Below the pieces are notes generated by a model, which had not been told where the DNA came from, did no database searches, and worked only from the letters and a program-made list of their open reading frames with translations. This document shows, in pieces, positions 7,098 through 15,281 of a stretch of DNA of 22,870 nt. The stretch covers positions 1 through 22,870 of the forward strand of contig CAADTT010000099.1 in assembly GCA_900752065.1 (NCBI GenBank). The letters run 5' to 3'. Within the stretch, counting starts at the first letter, position 1, and every line of letters starts with the position of its first letter. Made by a program: the position numbers and the translations under genes. The stretch is from Lachnospiraceae bacterium. Lineage in GTDB: Bacteria > Bacillota > Clostridia > Lachnospirales > Lachnospiraceae.

Positions 7098-8486
7098 ATG
7101 AATAAAAAAATATTATTTTCACCAGTTGGAGGTACAGATCCAATCTCATCTACAAATTACAGGGACGGTTCTCTGCTGCATATATGCAGGGTATACCAGC
7201 CGGATAAAGTGGTTTTATATATGTCAAAAGAGATTTTAGATAATCAGGAAAAGGATGACAGATACAGGTATTGTCTGGATCGGTTGGCAAAGATGCAGAA
7301 ACGAACCATGGAGTATAAGATCATTGAAAGACCGGAACTAAGAAATGTTCATGAATTTGATTATTTTTATGGTGATTTCCGTGGGATTATCGAAGAACTT
7401 TTTAAGGAAATGGATGATACGGACAGCCTGCTTATCAATGTATCATCCGGTACACCGCAGATGAAGAGCGGGTTGTTGGTTTTGCGTACGCTCGGTGAAT
7501 TTCCATGTGAAACGATACAGGTGGCAACTCCCGAGAGGAAGATGAACAATCATATTCATGATGGTTATGATGTAGAGGTACTGTGGGAATTAAATGAAGA
7601 TAATGGACCGAAATTTGAGAATCGCTGTAAACCCGTAAAATGTCCAACGCTGTCGGAGATAAAGAGCGAAGAGATCATGAAAAAACATATTTCTGTATAT
7701 GATTATCGGGCAGCACTGGATGTGGCAGAGACGCTTCCCAGGGAACATACAGAAAGATATATCGATATGCTTCAAATGGCAGCAAGCAGGCTTCTCCTGG
7801 ATATGGGGAATGTTGACAAGATCCTGAATCGGCAGAAAGTATATCAGCTTCCTGTCAGGGGGAGCAATAGCAGAAAGTATTTTGAATATGCTCTGAATCT
7901 GAATGTGAAACTTAAAAGAGAAGAGTATGCAGATTTTGTGCGGGGAACGACACCATTAATAGTAGACTTGTTTGAATTGATTTTAAAAAGAAAATATAAA
8001 ATTAATATTGATGAGTACTGTTATTGGCAAAAAAAGAAAGAAGGAAAATGTGATAGAAAAAAACGGACAGGATATAAAAATGATTCATCGGAAGAAAAGC
8101 AAAAAGGAGTAAGAAAATGGGATAGAAAAAAACTTTTTAAAACGGAACTGCTGCGTGCATTAGAAAAGGGATACGGAAAACCATTTTTGTATGGAGATAT
8201 TAAGTCAGACAATTTGAAAATACTTATAGAATATTATTCGGATGATCCTCATTTAAAGGAACTGGTCAGTGATCTAAGGGGTGTGGAAGAAAACCTGCGG
8301 AATCAAGCGGCACATCAGATCGTATCTATCACAGATCAGAAGATAAAGGACGAGACTGGATTTACCGGAAAACAGATTATGGATATGATTAAAGAACTAT
8401 TTCGGTATACAGGCATAAACATAGCCGATACGGTATGGAATTCTTATGAAGAGATGAATCAGATAATTATAAACTTAATTGGGTAA
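7098..8486 (+). CDS. csm6: Csm6, CARF-HEPN ribonuclease activated by cyclic oligoadenylate
   Basis: Csm6 is a stand-alone RNase that degrades RNA non-specifically when cyclic oligoadenylate made by Cas10 binds its CARF domain. The N-terminal CARF domain shows a Rossmann-like start (ILFSPVGGTDPIS) and the ligand-site motif NVSSGTPQMK at residues 114-123. The C-terminal HEPN domain has the catalytic RxxxxH as R401-NQAA-H406. Length (462) is near family normal. A lysine-rich stretch at about residues 312-350 (bases 8031-8147) lies in the HEPN half and looks like an insertion or an A-rich expansion. Ring size (cA4 or cA6) cannot be told from the sequence; related Firmicutes Csm6 proteins mostly use cA6. 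Its activation depends on an intact Cas10 palm, which is in doubt here. Confidence 0.94.
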   Translation: MNKKILFSPVGGTDPISSTNYRDGSLLHICRVYQPDKVVLYMSKEILDNQEKDDRYRYCLDRLAKMQKRTMEYKIIERPELRNVHEFDYFYGDFRGIIEELFKEMDDTDSLLINVSSGTPQMKSGLLVLRTLGEFPCETIQVATPERKMNNHIHDGYDVEVLWELNEDNGPKFENRCKPVKCPTLSEIKSEEIMKKHISVYDYRAALDVAETLPREHTERYIDMLQMAASRLLLDMGNVDKILNRQKVYQLPVRGSNSRKYFEYALNLNVKLKREEYADFVRGTTPLIVDLFELILKRKYKINIDEYCYWQKKKEGKCDRKKRTGYKNDSSEEKQKGVRKWDRKKLFKTELLRALEKGYGKPFLYGDIKSDNLKILIEYYSDDPHLKELVSDLRGVEENLRNQAAHQIVSITDQKIKDETGFTGKQIMDMIKELFRYTGINIADTVWNSYEEMNQIIINLIG

Positions 8487-8506
8487 TGGGAAGAGAAAGC
8501 TTTGCC

Positions 8507-8549
8507 AACAGCCGGTTGATTTCCAAAAAGAAATCAACCGGCTGTTTTT
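8507..8549 (+). terminator. Intrinsic terminator of the cas1-cas2-csm6 unit
   Basis: A perfect 17-bp stem (8507-8523 with 8530-8546, core CAGCCGGTTGATTTC) with a six-base loop runs into TTTTT at 8545-8549. This is a strong rightward terminator 20 bases after csm6. The reverse strand has no T-run after the stem, although the convergent ABC-F gene ends at 8559 and may also use the hairpin. Confidence 0.93.
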
Positions 8550-8558
8550 AACACGCTT

Positions 8559-10196
8559 TTAATTATCCTCCGGATTTCCGTCCGTGGTATAAACCTGACG
8601 TTTCCTTGCCATTTCATCGCTGGCCAGATATTCGTCATAGGTCGTGATCTTATCGATCATCTTTCCGTTGGGAAGGATCTCCATGATGCGGTTTGCTGTG
8701 GTCTGCACGATCTGGTGGTCGTGGGAAGCAAAGAGCAGCACACCCGGGAACTTGATCATGCCGTTGTTCAGGGCGGTGATGGACTCCATATCCAGATGGT
8801 TGGTCGGCTCATCCAGAAGCAGCACGTTCGCGCCGGAAATCATCATCTTGGAGAGGAGGCAGCGCACCTTTTCTCCTCCGGAGAGTACCTTTACCTTCTT
8901 CACGCCGTCATCTCCGGCAAAAAGCATACGTCCCAGGAAGCCGCGCACATAGGTGGCATCCTTGATCTCGGAGAACTGGGTCAGCCAGTCTACGATAGTC
9001 AGATCGTTGTCAAATTCCTCTGTGTTATCCTTGGGGAAATATGCCTGGGAGGTGGTGACGCCCCATTTGATCTTTCCCTCGTCCGGCTCCATTTCGCCCA
9101 TGAGAATTTTGAAAAATACCGTTTTCGCCTGTTCGTTTCCGCCGACGAAGGCTACCTTGTCATCGTGTCCGAGAGTGAAGGTGATATCATCAAGAACCTT
9201 TACGCCGTCGATGGTCTTGGAAACGTTTTCCACCATCAGCACCTCGTTTCCAATCTCACGGTTCGGGCGGAAATCGATGTATGGATATTTGCGGCTGGAA
9301 GGACGAATTTCATCCAATTGAATTTTTTCCAGGGCTCTCTTTCGGGAAGTAGCCTGCTTGGATTTGGAAGCGTTGGCGCTGAATCTTGAGATAAACTCCT
9401 GCAGCTCTTTAATCTTTTCTTCTTTCTTTTTATTTGCTTCTTTCATCTGACGGATCAGAAGCTGGCTGGATTCGTACCAGAAATCATAGTTTCCGGCGTA
9501 GAGCTGAATCTTGCCATAGTCGATGTCCGCAATCTGGGTGCAGACTTTATTCAGAAAATATCGGTCATGGGATACGACGATAACCGTGTTTTCAAAATTG
9601 ATCAGAAACTCCTCCAGCCATTCGATTGCCTCCAGATCCAGATGGTTCGTCGGCTCGTCAAGAAGGAGAATATCCGGATTTCCAAAGAGTGCCTTCGCCA
9701 GAAGTACCTTTACCTTTTCGTTACCATTCAAATCTCCCATGATGGAATAGTGAAGCTCTGTGCCGATGCCAAGACCATTCAAGAGGGTAGCGGCGTCAGA
9801 TTCCGCTTCCCAGCCATCCATCTCAGCAAACTCGCCTTCCAGCTCACTGGCGCGGATTCCATCTTCCTCTGTGAAATCCTCTTTTGCATAGATGGCGTCC
9901 TTTTCCTTCATGATATCATAGAGTCTCTGGTTTCCCATGATGACTGTGTCCAGCACAGGAAACTCATCATATTTAAAATGATCCTGCTCCAGTACGGAGA
10001 GACGCTGTCCCGGAGTGATGGAGATGGTGCCGTTTGTGGTATCCAGCGCACCGGAAAGAATTTTCAGAAATGTGGATTTTCCCGCACCGTTGGCTCCGAT
10101 CAACCCGTAGCAGTTTCCTTCAGTGAATTTGATATTAACATCTTCAAACAAGGCTTTTTTGCCTACACGGTATGTTACATTGTTCGCACTAATCAT
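8559..10196 (-). CDS. ABC-F family ATPase, YkpA/YbiT type
   Basis: This is a 545-residue protein with two ABC ATPase domains and no membrane segments, the ABC-F layout. Such proteins act at the ribosome as translation factors or, in some branches, in antibiotic protection. Domain 1 has Walker A GANGAGKS (34-41), signature LNGNE (156-160), Walker B LLLDE (177-181) and switch H210. The charged linker spans about 241-315. Domain 2 has a degenerate Walker A GGNEQAKT (352-359), signature LSGGE (438-442), Walker B LLLDE (459-463) and H492. The overall resemblance is to Bacillus YkpA and E. coli YbiT, the latter group considered translation factors rather than resistance proteins; I make no resistance claim. 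The start ATG has a GAGG site upstream and its own promoter. Confidence 0.93.
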   Translation of the reverse strand: MISANNVTYRVGKKALFEDVNIKFTEGNCYGLIGANGAGKSTFLKILSGALDTTNGTISITPGQRLSVLEQDHFKYDEFPVLDTVIMGNQRLYDIMKEKDAIYAKEDFTEEDGIRASELEGEFAEMDGWEAESDAATLLNGLGIGTELHYSIMGDLNGNEKVKVLLAKALFGNPDILLLDEPTNHLDLEAIEWLEEFLINFENTVIVVSHDRYFLNKVCTQIADIDYGKIQLYAGNYDFWYESSQLLIRQMKEANKKKEEKIKELQEFISRFSANASKSKQATSRKRALEKIQLDEIRPSSRKYPYIDFRPNREIGNEVLMVENVSKTIDGVKVLDDITFTLGHDDKVAFVGGNEQAKTVFFKILMGEMEPDEGKIKWGVTTSQAYFPKDNTEEFDNDLTIVDWLTQFSEIKDATYVRGFLGRMLFAGDDGVKKVKVLSGGEKVRCLLSKMMISGANVLLLDEPTNHLDMESITALNNGMIKFPGVLLFASHDHQIVQTTANRIMEILPNGKMIDKITTYDEYLASDEMARKRQVYTTDGNPEDN

Positions 10197-10242
10197 ATCT
10201 AACCTCGCTCAAACTTTCTTATATAGAGTATCAATCTTTTCC

Positions 10243-10270
10243 ATTGTAACCGATAATGCAGAAAATGCAA
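10243..10270 (-). promoter_or_regulatory. Promoter of the ABC-F gene
   Basis: On the minus strand TTGCAT (10270-10265) and TACAAT (10248-10243) are spaced by 16 bases. The -10 matches at five of six positions and the -35 at three. Initiation near 10236 would leave a leader of about 40 bases before the ABC-F start. It sits in the 90-base gap after the DUF4364 gene, so the ABC-F gene need not depend on read-through. Confidence 0.45.
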
Positions 10271-10286
10271 GGAAAAATAATACATT

Positions 10287-10799
10287 TTACATCAGTTCTT
10301 TCATTAGAAATGCATAAACTTCCTGACACCGTTCACTCCAGTGGTCGCAGATAGCGATTGCCTGCTCCTTTAGAGGGACAGTCAGGGACAATGAGATCAA
10401 ATCGGCATTCTTTTCTTTTACCTTACATTCCGCCGTATATTCTCCCTCGACCGTTTTATAATAGTCAGCAACCACAGAAACTTCATTGCGGAGCTGGAAA
10501 CGGTTGTCCTTCAGGTATTGGTTGATATCATCTTTGATCGGATGGGAAATCTTATTGCCGAAAAATTCTAAAGTTTCAGATCCGGCATCGGTGATATAGT
10601 AGCGGGAAGTATTTCGGATTTTTTCTTTGCGGATCAGCCCGGAGTCCAGCAGTTCGTTAATAATCTGCTGGAGCGTAAAATAGGTGGTATAGCCCTGATC
10701 CAGCACAAATTCGGAAATCTGAGCGTTTGTCAGAGGAAAATTCACCTTTTTTAGCATATACAGGATAATCAGTTTGTACAGGGTATGAGGTTCTGCCAT
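10287..10799 (-). CDS. DUF4364 family protein, probable winged-helix DNA-binding protein
   Basis: This is a 170-residue protein. Residues 1-70 look like a winged helix: TLYKLIILYMLKKVNFPLTN, then ISEFVLDQGY and TLQQIINELLDSGLIRKEK, then a strand turn ending YYITDAGSETLEFF. The rest is a mixed alpha/beta domain. This matches the DUF4364 family, found in Clostridia and of unknown function; a regulatory role is inferred from the fold. I start at the ATG whose complement is 10797-10799 because AAAGGAGGAA lies seven bases upstream; a longer in-frame start at 10865 would run through the promoter. It is upstream of, and co-directional with, the ABC-F gene. Confidence 0.8.
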   Translation of the reverse strand: MAEPHTLYKLIILYMLKKVNFPLTNAQISEFVLDQGYTTYFTLQQIINELLDSGLIRKEKIRNTSRYYITDAGSETLEFFGNKISHPIKDDINQYLKDNRFQLRNEVSVVADYYKTVEGEYTAECKVKEKNADLISLSLTVPLKEQAIAICDHWSERCQEVYAFLMKELM

Positions 10800-10823
10800 T
10801 ACATGTTCCTCCTTTATGGTGTA

Positions 10824-10852
10824 ATCATAACATTTCAGCAGGGGAATTTCAA
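10824..10852 (-). promoter_or_regulatory. Promoter of the DUF4364 gene
   Basis: Minus-strand TTGAAA (10852-10847) and TATGAT (10829-10824) are separated by 17 bases, five of six matches each to the housekeeping sigma consensus. Initiation near 10817 gives a very short leader that is almost entirely ribosome site. This also supports the downstream start codon chosen for the gene. Confidence 0.7.
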
Positions 10853-10919
10853 GGTAACAGTTCAAGCAGCGCCAGGATTATTGTTCTTCAAATTTTTGGT
10901 TTAAATATGGAGGCCTGGA

Positions 10920-10928
10920 TGGTATACT
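10920..10928 (+). promoter_or_regulatory. Extended -10 promoter before the small basic membrane protein
   Basis: TG at 10920-10921, one base, then TATACT (10923-10928) form an extended -10 element. No good -35 lies at 16-18 bases, which is usual for this promoter class. Initiation near 10935 would serve the small gene at 10974 and could continue into pyrC. Confidence 0.5.
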
Positions 10929-10973
10929 AAAGATATCTACAGGTTGTAAAACAGGATGGGAAAGGGCGGTAAG

Positions 10974-11249
10974 ATGGAAATCAAGAAGGAAGACAGGGAA
11001 AAACTGATACTGGGAATTCAGGCGGCAGTGGGAGCTGCCTATCTGCTCCTGGCGCTGAAGAACAGCGCAAAAGGAAAAACGCCGCAGATGAAAAAGGTGA
11101 TGGCGAAGCAGGCAAAGCGTCTGGACAAGCTGAACCGGCTGGAATATAAACAGGAGAAGAAGGCCATCAAACGGCGGGGAAAAATGGAAGCTGCGGCAGA
11201 ACGCAGGAATAGCGGCAGAAAGTTTTCCATATTGCGGCAGAAGTTTTGA
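10974..11249 (+). CDS. Small membrane-anchored basic protein of unknown function
   Basis: I do not recognise a named family. From the ATG at 10974 (ribosome-like GGGCGG nine bases before) the protein has 91 residues; an in-frame ATG at 10956 would add MGKGGK. Residues about 10-28 (KLILGIQAAVGAAYLLLALK) form one probable membrane helix. The remaining 60 residues are strongly basic and helical (many K and R, few acidic residues), which suggests a cytoplasmic tail that could contact membrane phospholipid or nucleic acid. It lies 44 bases before pyrC and may be co-transcribed, but nothing ties it to pyrimidine synthesis. Confidence 0.65.
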   Translation: MEIKKEDREKLILGIQAAVGAAYLLLALKNSAKGKTPQMKKVMAKQAKRLDKLNRLEYKQEKKAIKRRGKMEAAAERRNSGRKFSILRQKF

Positions 11250-11260
11250 TATGATACAAT
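11232..11260 (+). promoter_or_regulatory. Possible pyrC promoter
   Basis: TTGCGG (11232-11237) and TACAAT (11255-11260) are 17 bases apart, overlapping the 3' end of the preceding small gene. The leader to the pyrC ATG would be under 30 bases, too short for a PyrR-type attenuator. The -35 is weak, so pyrC may instead be read from the promoter at 10920. Confidence 0.35.
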
Positions 11261-11293
11261 ATTTTGAATTGAATCGGAAGGAGGAATGATCCT

Positions 11294-12574
11294 ATGAGCA
11301 TTTTGGTCAAGAATGGAAGAGTGATCGATCCGGATACGAAACGGGACGGGAAGTTTGATCTTTTGATAGATGATGGGAAAATTCAGAAGGTAGATGAGAA
11401 AATTGAGGAGAAGGCCGATGAAGTGATAGACGCAGAGGGCTGCTATGTCATGCCAGGGCTGATCGACATGCATGTGCATCTTCGTGATCCGGGGCTTACC
11501 TATAAAGAGAGCGTAGAAACCGGGGCGAGGGCCGCAGCGAGGGGCGGCATCACGACCGTGGTGGCCATGCCGAACACGAAGCCTGTGACCGATGACAGGG
11601 ACAGAGTGGGATATGTGATGCATAAGGCGGAGATGCTGGCACCTATTCATGTGCTGCAGACAGGCACGGTGACAAAGGGAATGGCAGGAAAAGAGATCAC
11701 GGATATCGCGGAGATGGTGAAGGCTGGGGCGCCTGCGATCACTGAGGATGGAAAGTCCGTGATGGATTCCGGCGTATACCGTGATGCGATGAGAGAAGCG
11801 AAGAAGGCAGGAATTCCGGTGCTGGCACACTGCGAAGATATGAATCTGGTGCAGGGCGGCGTGGTGAACGCTGATGCAAATATGGAGGCTTTGGGATTAA
11901 AAGGAATCAGCAATGCGGTGGAGGATATCATTGTGGCGAGAGATATCATGCTGGCGGCAGAGACTGGTGTTCATCTTCATCTGTGTCACTGTTCCACAAA
12001 GGGAAGCGTGGAGATGGTGCGTCAGGCGAAAGCGGCAGGTATTTCCGTTTCTGCGGAAGTATGCCCCCACCATTTTACGCTGTCCACAGACGACATCAAA
12101 AAGCCGGATGCGAATTTTAAAATGAATCCGCCTCTTCGGACGAAAGAAGATGTGGAAGCATTAAAAGCGGGATTAAAGGCAGATATCATGGAAGTGATTT
12201 CTACAGACCATGCGCCTCACAGTGCGGAGGAAAAGAGAAAACCGATGGAGACAGCGCCGTTTGGCATCGTGGGGCTGGAGACTTCTGTACCCCTGACGAT
12301 CACAGAGCTGGTAGATAAGGGAATCCTGACGCCGATGCAGATGGCAGAGAAGATGAGCTATAACCCGGCGAGGATCCTGGGGCTTGACAGAGGATCTCTG
12401 GCAGAAGGAAAGCCCGCTGACGTGACCATTATTGATCCCGAGGCAGAATATACCATTCACGCTTCCGAATTTGTCTCAAAGGGAAAGAATACGCCATTTG
12501 ACGGCAGGAAAGTGAAAGGAAGGGTCATGGCTACGATCTGTGACGGAAAAACAGTATATCAGTTTGAAGGTTAA
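11294..12574 (+). CDS. pyrC: Dihydroorotase, class I
   Basis: This enzyme closes N-carbamoyl-L-aspartate to L-dihydroorotate, the third step of pyrimidine synthesis, using a binuclear zinc centre in the cytosol. Metal ligands of the class I family are all visible: H60 and H62 in DMHVHLRDPG, D152 in ITEDG, H179 in LAHCED, H232 in HLCHCS and D305 in STDHAPHS. Length (426) is typical of the Bacillus-type enzyme. AAGGAGG lies eight bases before the ATG. It opens the pyrC-pyrF-pyrK-pyrD run; the aspartate carbamoyltransferase genes that normally supply its substrate are not in the window. Confidence 0.97.
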   Translation: MSILVKNGRVIDPDTKRDGKFDLLIDDGKIQKVDEKIEEKADEVIDAEGCYVMPGLIDMHVHLRDPGLTYKESVETGARAAARGGITTVVAMPNTKPVTDDRDRVGYVMHKAEMLAPIHVLQTGTVTKGMAGKEITDIAEMVKAGAPAITEDGKSVMDSGVYRDAMREAKKAGIPVLAHCEDMNLVQGGVVNADANMEALGLKGISNAVEDIIVARDIMLAAETGVHLHLCHCSTKGSVEMVRQAKAAGISVSAEVCPHHFTLSTDDIKKPDANFKMNPPLRTKEDVEALKAGLKADIMEVISTDHAPHSAEEKRKPMETAPFGIVGLETSVPLTITELVDKGILTPMQMAEKMSYNPARILGLDRGSLAEGKPADVTIIDPEAEYTIHASEFVSKGKNTPFDGRKVKGRVMATICDGKTVYQFEG

Positions 12575-12630
12575 ACAGCAGTTCGGGGGAATCTGAACAG
12601 TTATGATATAAGAAGCAGGAGGATAGAAGA

Positions 12631-13557
12631 ATGATACAGAAACTCATAGATAATATCAAAAAGACGAACGCTCCTATTGTGGTGGGACTTGATCCGATGA
12701 TGAATTACATCCCGGAGCATATTCAGAAGAAAGCCTTCGCAGAATTCGGCGAGACGCTGGAAGGAGCCGCAGAAGCCATCTGGCAGTATAATAAGGAAAT
12801 CGTAGACCATACGTTTGATCTGATTCCGGCGGTAAAGCCCCAGATCGCTATGTATGAGCAGTTTGGCATCGAGGGCCTGAAGGCTTATAAGAGAACGGTG
12901 GACTACTGTAAAGAAAAAGGGCTGGTAGTTATTGGAGATGTGAAGAGAGGCGACATCGGTTCCACTTCGGCAGCCTATGCCGCAGGCCATCTGGGAAAGG
13001 TGCAGGTGGGAAGCAAAACCTATGCTGCCTTTGATGAAGATTTCGCCACGGTAAACCCTTACCTGGGAACAGACGGAATCAAACCGTTTATTGATGTTTG
13101 CAAGGAAGAGAAGAAGGGAATCTTTATTCTGGTAAAGACCTCGAATCCTTCCAGCGGTGAGTTTCAGGATCAGTTGATCGGCGGAAAGCCGTTATATGAG
13201 CTGGTAGGCGAGCATGTGGCAAAATGGGGTGAGGACTGCATGGGAGATACTTACAGCTATGTGGGCGCTGTCGTGGGCGCGACCTATCCGGAGATGGGGA
13301 AGGCGCTGCGTAAGATCATGCCGAAATCCTTTATTCTGGTGCCGGGCTACGGCGCACAGGGAGGGAAAGGCAAGGATCTGGTGCATTTCTTCAATGAGGA
13401 CGGACTTGGCGCTATCGTAAATTCCTCCAGAGGGATCATTGCCGCCTACAAACAGGAGAAATACGCAAAATTCGGTGCAGAGAATTTCGGAGAAGCTTCC
13501 AGGGCAGCCGTGGAGGATATGGCGGAGGACATTGCCCAGGCGTTGGAAGGACGATAA
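12631..13557 (+). CDS. pyrF: Orotidine 5'-phosphate decarboxylase, type 2
   Basis: This enzyme decarboxylates OMP to UMP, the last step of the pathway. The catalytic D-x-K-x-x-D array is D103-V-K105-R-G-D108, with K69 in the preceding AVKPQ strand and the phosphate-loop region VPGYGAQGGKG near residues 234-244. At 308 residues it belongs to the longer type 2 subfamily, not the roughly 240-residue type 1 form. An AGGAGG site precedes the ATG. There are 56 bases after pyrC without a convincing terminator, and pyrK follows after 11 bases. Confidence 0.96.
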   Translation: MIQKLIDNIKKTNAPIVVGLDPMMNYIPEHIQKKAFAEFGETLEGAAEAIWQYNKEIVDHTFDLIPAVKPQIAMYEQFGIEGLKAYKRTVDYCKEKGLVVIGDVKRGDIGSTSAAYAAGHLGKVQVGSKTYAAFDEDFATVNPYLGTDGIKPFIDVCKEEKKGIFILVKTSNPSSGEFQDQLIGGKPLYELVGEHVAKWGEDCMGDTYSYVGAVVGATYPEMGKALRKIMPKSFILVPGYGAQGGKGKDLVHFFNEDGLGAIVNSSRGIIAAYKQEKYAKFGAENFGEASRAAVEDMAEDIAQALEGR

Positions 13558-13568
13558 GGGAGAACGGT

Positions 13569-14348
13569 ATGACAACAAAATGGAAAGAAACAGGAAGGAT
13601 TGTCGGACAGAGTAAAATCGGGGAAGGAATCTACAGCATGTGGATCCAGACAGAGGAAATCGCCGGACATGCAGTGCCGGGGCAGTTTATTTCTGTCTAC
13701 TGTAAAGACGGAAGCCGTCTGTTGCCAAGACCGGTCAGCATCTGTGAAATCGATAAAGAAATGAAGCAGCTCCGCCTCGTGTACCGTGTGGCGGGAAAAG
13801 GAACGGAGGAATTCGCTAAAATGACGGCGGGAGACAGCCTGGAAATCCTGGGGCCTCTCGGAAATGGGTTTCCGCTCTCACGGATGGAGGAGAAAAAGTC
13901 CGCTATGCTGATCGGCGGCGGGATCGGCGTGCCTCCGATCGTAGAGCTGGCAAAGCAGCTTGGCGGAGAGAAGCAGATCGTGGTGGGATACCGTGACGAA
14001 CTGTTTTTAAAAGAAGAATTGGAAAAGAGCGGAAGAGTTTTTATTGCCACGGAGGACGGCAGCGCCGGAACGAAAGGAAATGTTCTGGATGCGATCAGAG
14101 AGCAGGGATTAGAGGCAGATATCATCTACGCCTGCGGACCTGCACCCATGCTTCGGGCGCTGAAAGCTTATGCGGAGGAAAAAGGTATCGAGTGCTGGAT
14201 TTCTATGGAGGAGCGTATGGCGTGCGGCATCGGGGCATGTCTGGCATGCGTTTGCCAGTCAAAGGAAGTGGACGGCCATTCCCATGTGCATAATAAGCGG
14301 ATCTGTAAGGAAGGTCCCGTATTCCTGTCTACGGAGGTGGAGTTATGA
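13569..14348 (+). CDS. pyrK: Dihydroorotate dehydrogenase electron-transfer subunit
   Basis: PyrK carries FAD and a [2Fe-2S] cluster and passes electrons from PyrD to NAD+. The FAD-binding RPVSI is at 54-58, a nucleotide-binding glycine stretch GGGIGVPP at 116-123 and YACGPAPML at 187-195. Cluster cysteines are C219, C224, C227 and C246, with an extra C229 nearby. Length is 259, as expected. The stop codon overlaps the pyrD start (ATGA), so the two subunits are translationally coupled. Presence of PyrK shows that the dehydrogenase is the NAD-linked class 1B enzyme. Confidence 0.97.
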   Translation: MTTKWKETGRIVGQSKIGEGIYSMWIQTEEIAGHAVPGQFISVYCKDGSRLLPRPVSICEIDKEMKQLRLVYRVAGKGTEEFAKMTAGDSLEILGPLGNGFPLSRMEEKKSAMLIGGGIGVPPIVELAKQLGGEKQIVVGYRDELFLKEELEKSGRVFIATEDGSAGTKGNVLDAIREQGLEADIIYACGPAPMLRALKAYAEEKGIECWISMEERMACGIGACLACVCQSKEVDGHSHVHNKRICKEGPVFLSTEVEL

Positions 14349-15256
14349 TAGATACAAGAGTAACGATCGCCGGTGTGGAACTGAAAAATCCCGTCATGAC
14401 GGCATCGGGAACCTTCGGCTCCGGTGCGGAATACAGCGAATTTGTGGATTTGAACAGGCTGGGAGCCGTGGTGACAAAGGGCGTGGCAAACGTGCCCTGG
14501 CCGGGGAACCCCACGCCCAGGGTGGCAGAGGTTTACGGCGGTATGTTAAACGCCATCGGTCTGCAGAATCCCGGCATCGATGTATTTGTGAAGCGTGACA
14601 TTCCGTTCCTGAAGCAGTATGATACGAAGATCATTGTGAATGTCTGTGGAAAAAGCACGGAGGATTACTGTGAGGTTGTGGAAAGGCTGGCGGATGAGCC
14701 GGCAGACCTGCTGGAGATCAACATTTCCTGTCCCAATGTCAAAGAGGGCGGCATCGCTTTCGGGCAGAATCCGGCGTCGGCGGAGGCCATCACAAAGGCA
14801 GTGAAGAAGGTGGCAAAGCAGCCGGTCATTATGAAGCTGAGCCCGAACGTGACGGACATCACCGAGATGGCAAAGGCGGTGGAAGCCGGAGGCGCTGATG
14901 CGATTTCCATGATCAATACGCTGACAGGAATGAAGATCGATGTCAACCGCCGTACCTTTGCCCTGGCGAATAAGACGGGCGGCATGTCCGGCCCGGCAGT
15001 CAAGCCTGTGGCCGTGCGTATGGTGTATCAGGCGGCAAATGCCGTGAAGCTGCCGATCATCGGCATGGGCGGCATTGTCACAGCGGAGGATGCTCTGGAG
15101 TTTATTCTGGCGGGAGCTACGGCAGTCTCGGTGGGAACGGCGAATTTCTTTCATCCGACGGCAACGCTGGATGTCGTAAAGGGAATCGAAGAATATATGA
15201 GAAAATACCAGGTCGGGTCCGTGACAGAGCTGATTGGAGCTGTGAACTGTTGCTAG
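14345..15256 (+). CDS. pyrD: Dihydroorotate dehydrogenase, class 1B catalytic subunit
   Basis: This enzyme oxidises dihydroorotate to orotate on FMN. The class 1 catalytic cysteine is C129 in EINISCPNV, with the N-terminal TASGTFGSG and C-terminal GMGGIVTAEDALEF FMN-binding motifs in place. At 303 residues it matches cytosolic class 1 enzymes, and pairing with PyrK makes it class 1B. The ATG overlaps the pyrK stop by four bases. The 126 bases to pyrE contain a separate promoter. Confidence 0.97.
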   Translation: MIDTRVTIAGVELKNPVMTASGTFGSGAEYSEFVDLNRLGAVVTKGVANVPWPGNPTPRVAEVYGGMLNAIGLQNPGIDVFVKRDIPFLKQYDTKIIVNVCGKSTEDYCEVVERLADEPADLLEINISCPNVKEGGIAFGQNPASAEAITKAVKKVAKQPVIMKLSPNVTDITEMAKAVEAGGADAISMINTLTGMKIDVNRRTFALANKTGGMSGPAVKPVAVRMVYQAANAVKLPIIGMGGIVTAEDALEFILAGATAVSVGTANFFHPTATLDVVKGIEEYMRKYQVGSVTELIGAVNCC

Positions 15257-15281
15257 TTTTACGGCTGTACCCTGAAATTCA

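Noticed and set aside
8715..10202. Long plus-strand frames opposite the ABC-F gene
   Set aside because: The minus-strand frame has all ABC motifs; the plus frames show none and lack start signals.
11249..11293. PyrR attenuator or other riboswitch before pyrC
   Set aside because: The gap is only 44 bases and holds no anti-terminator or terminator pair.
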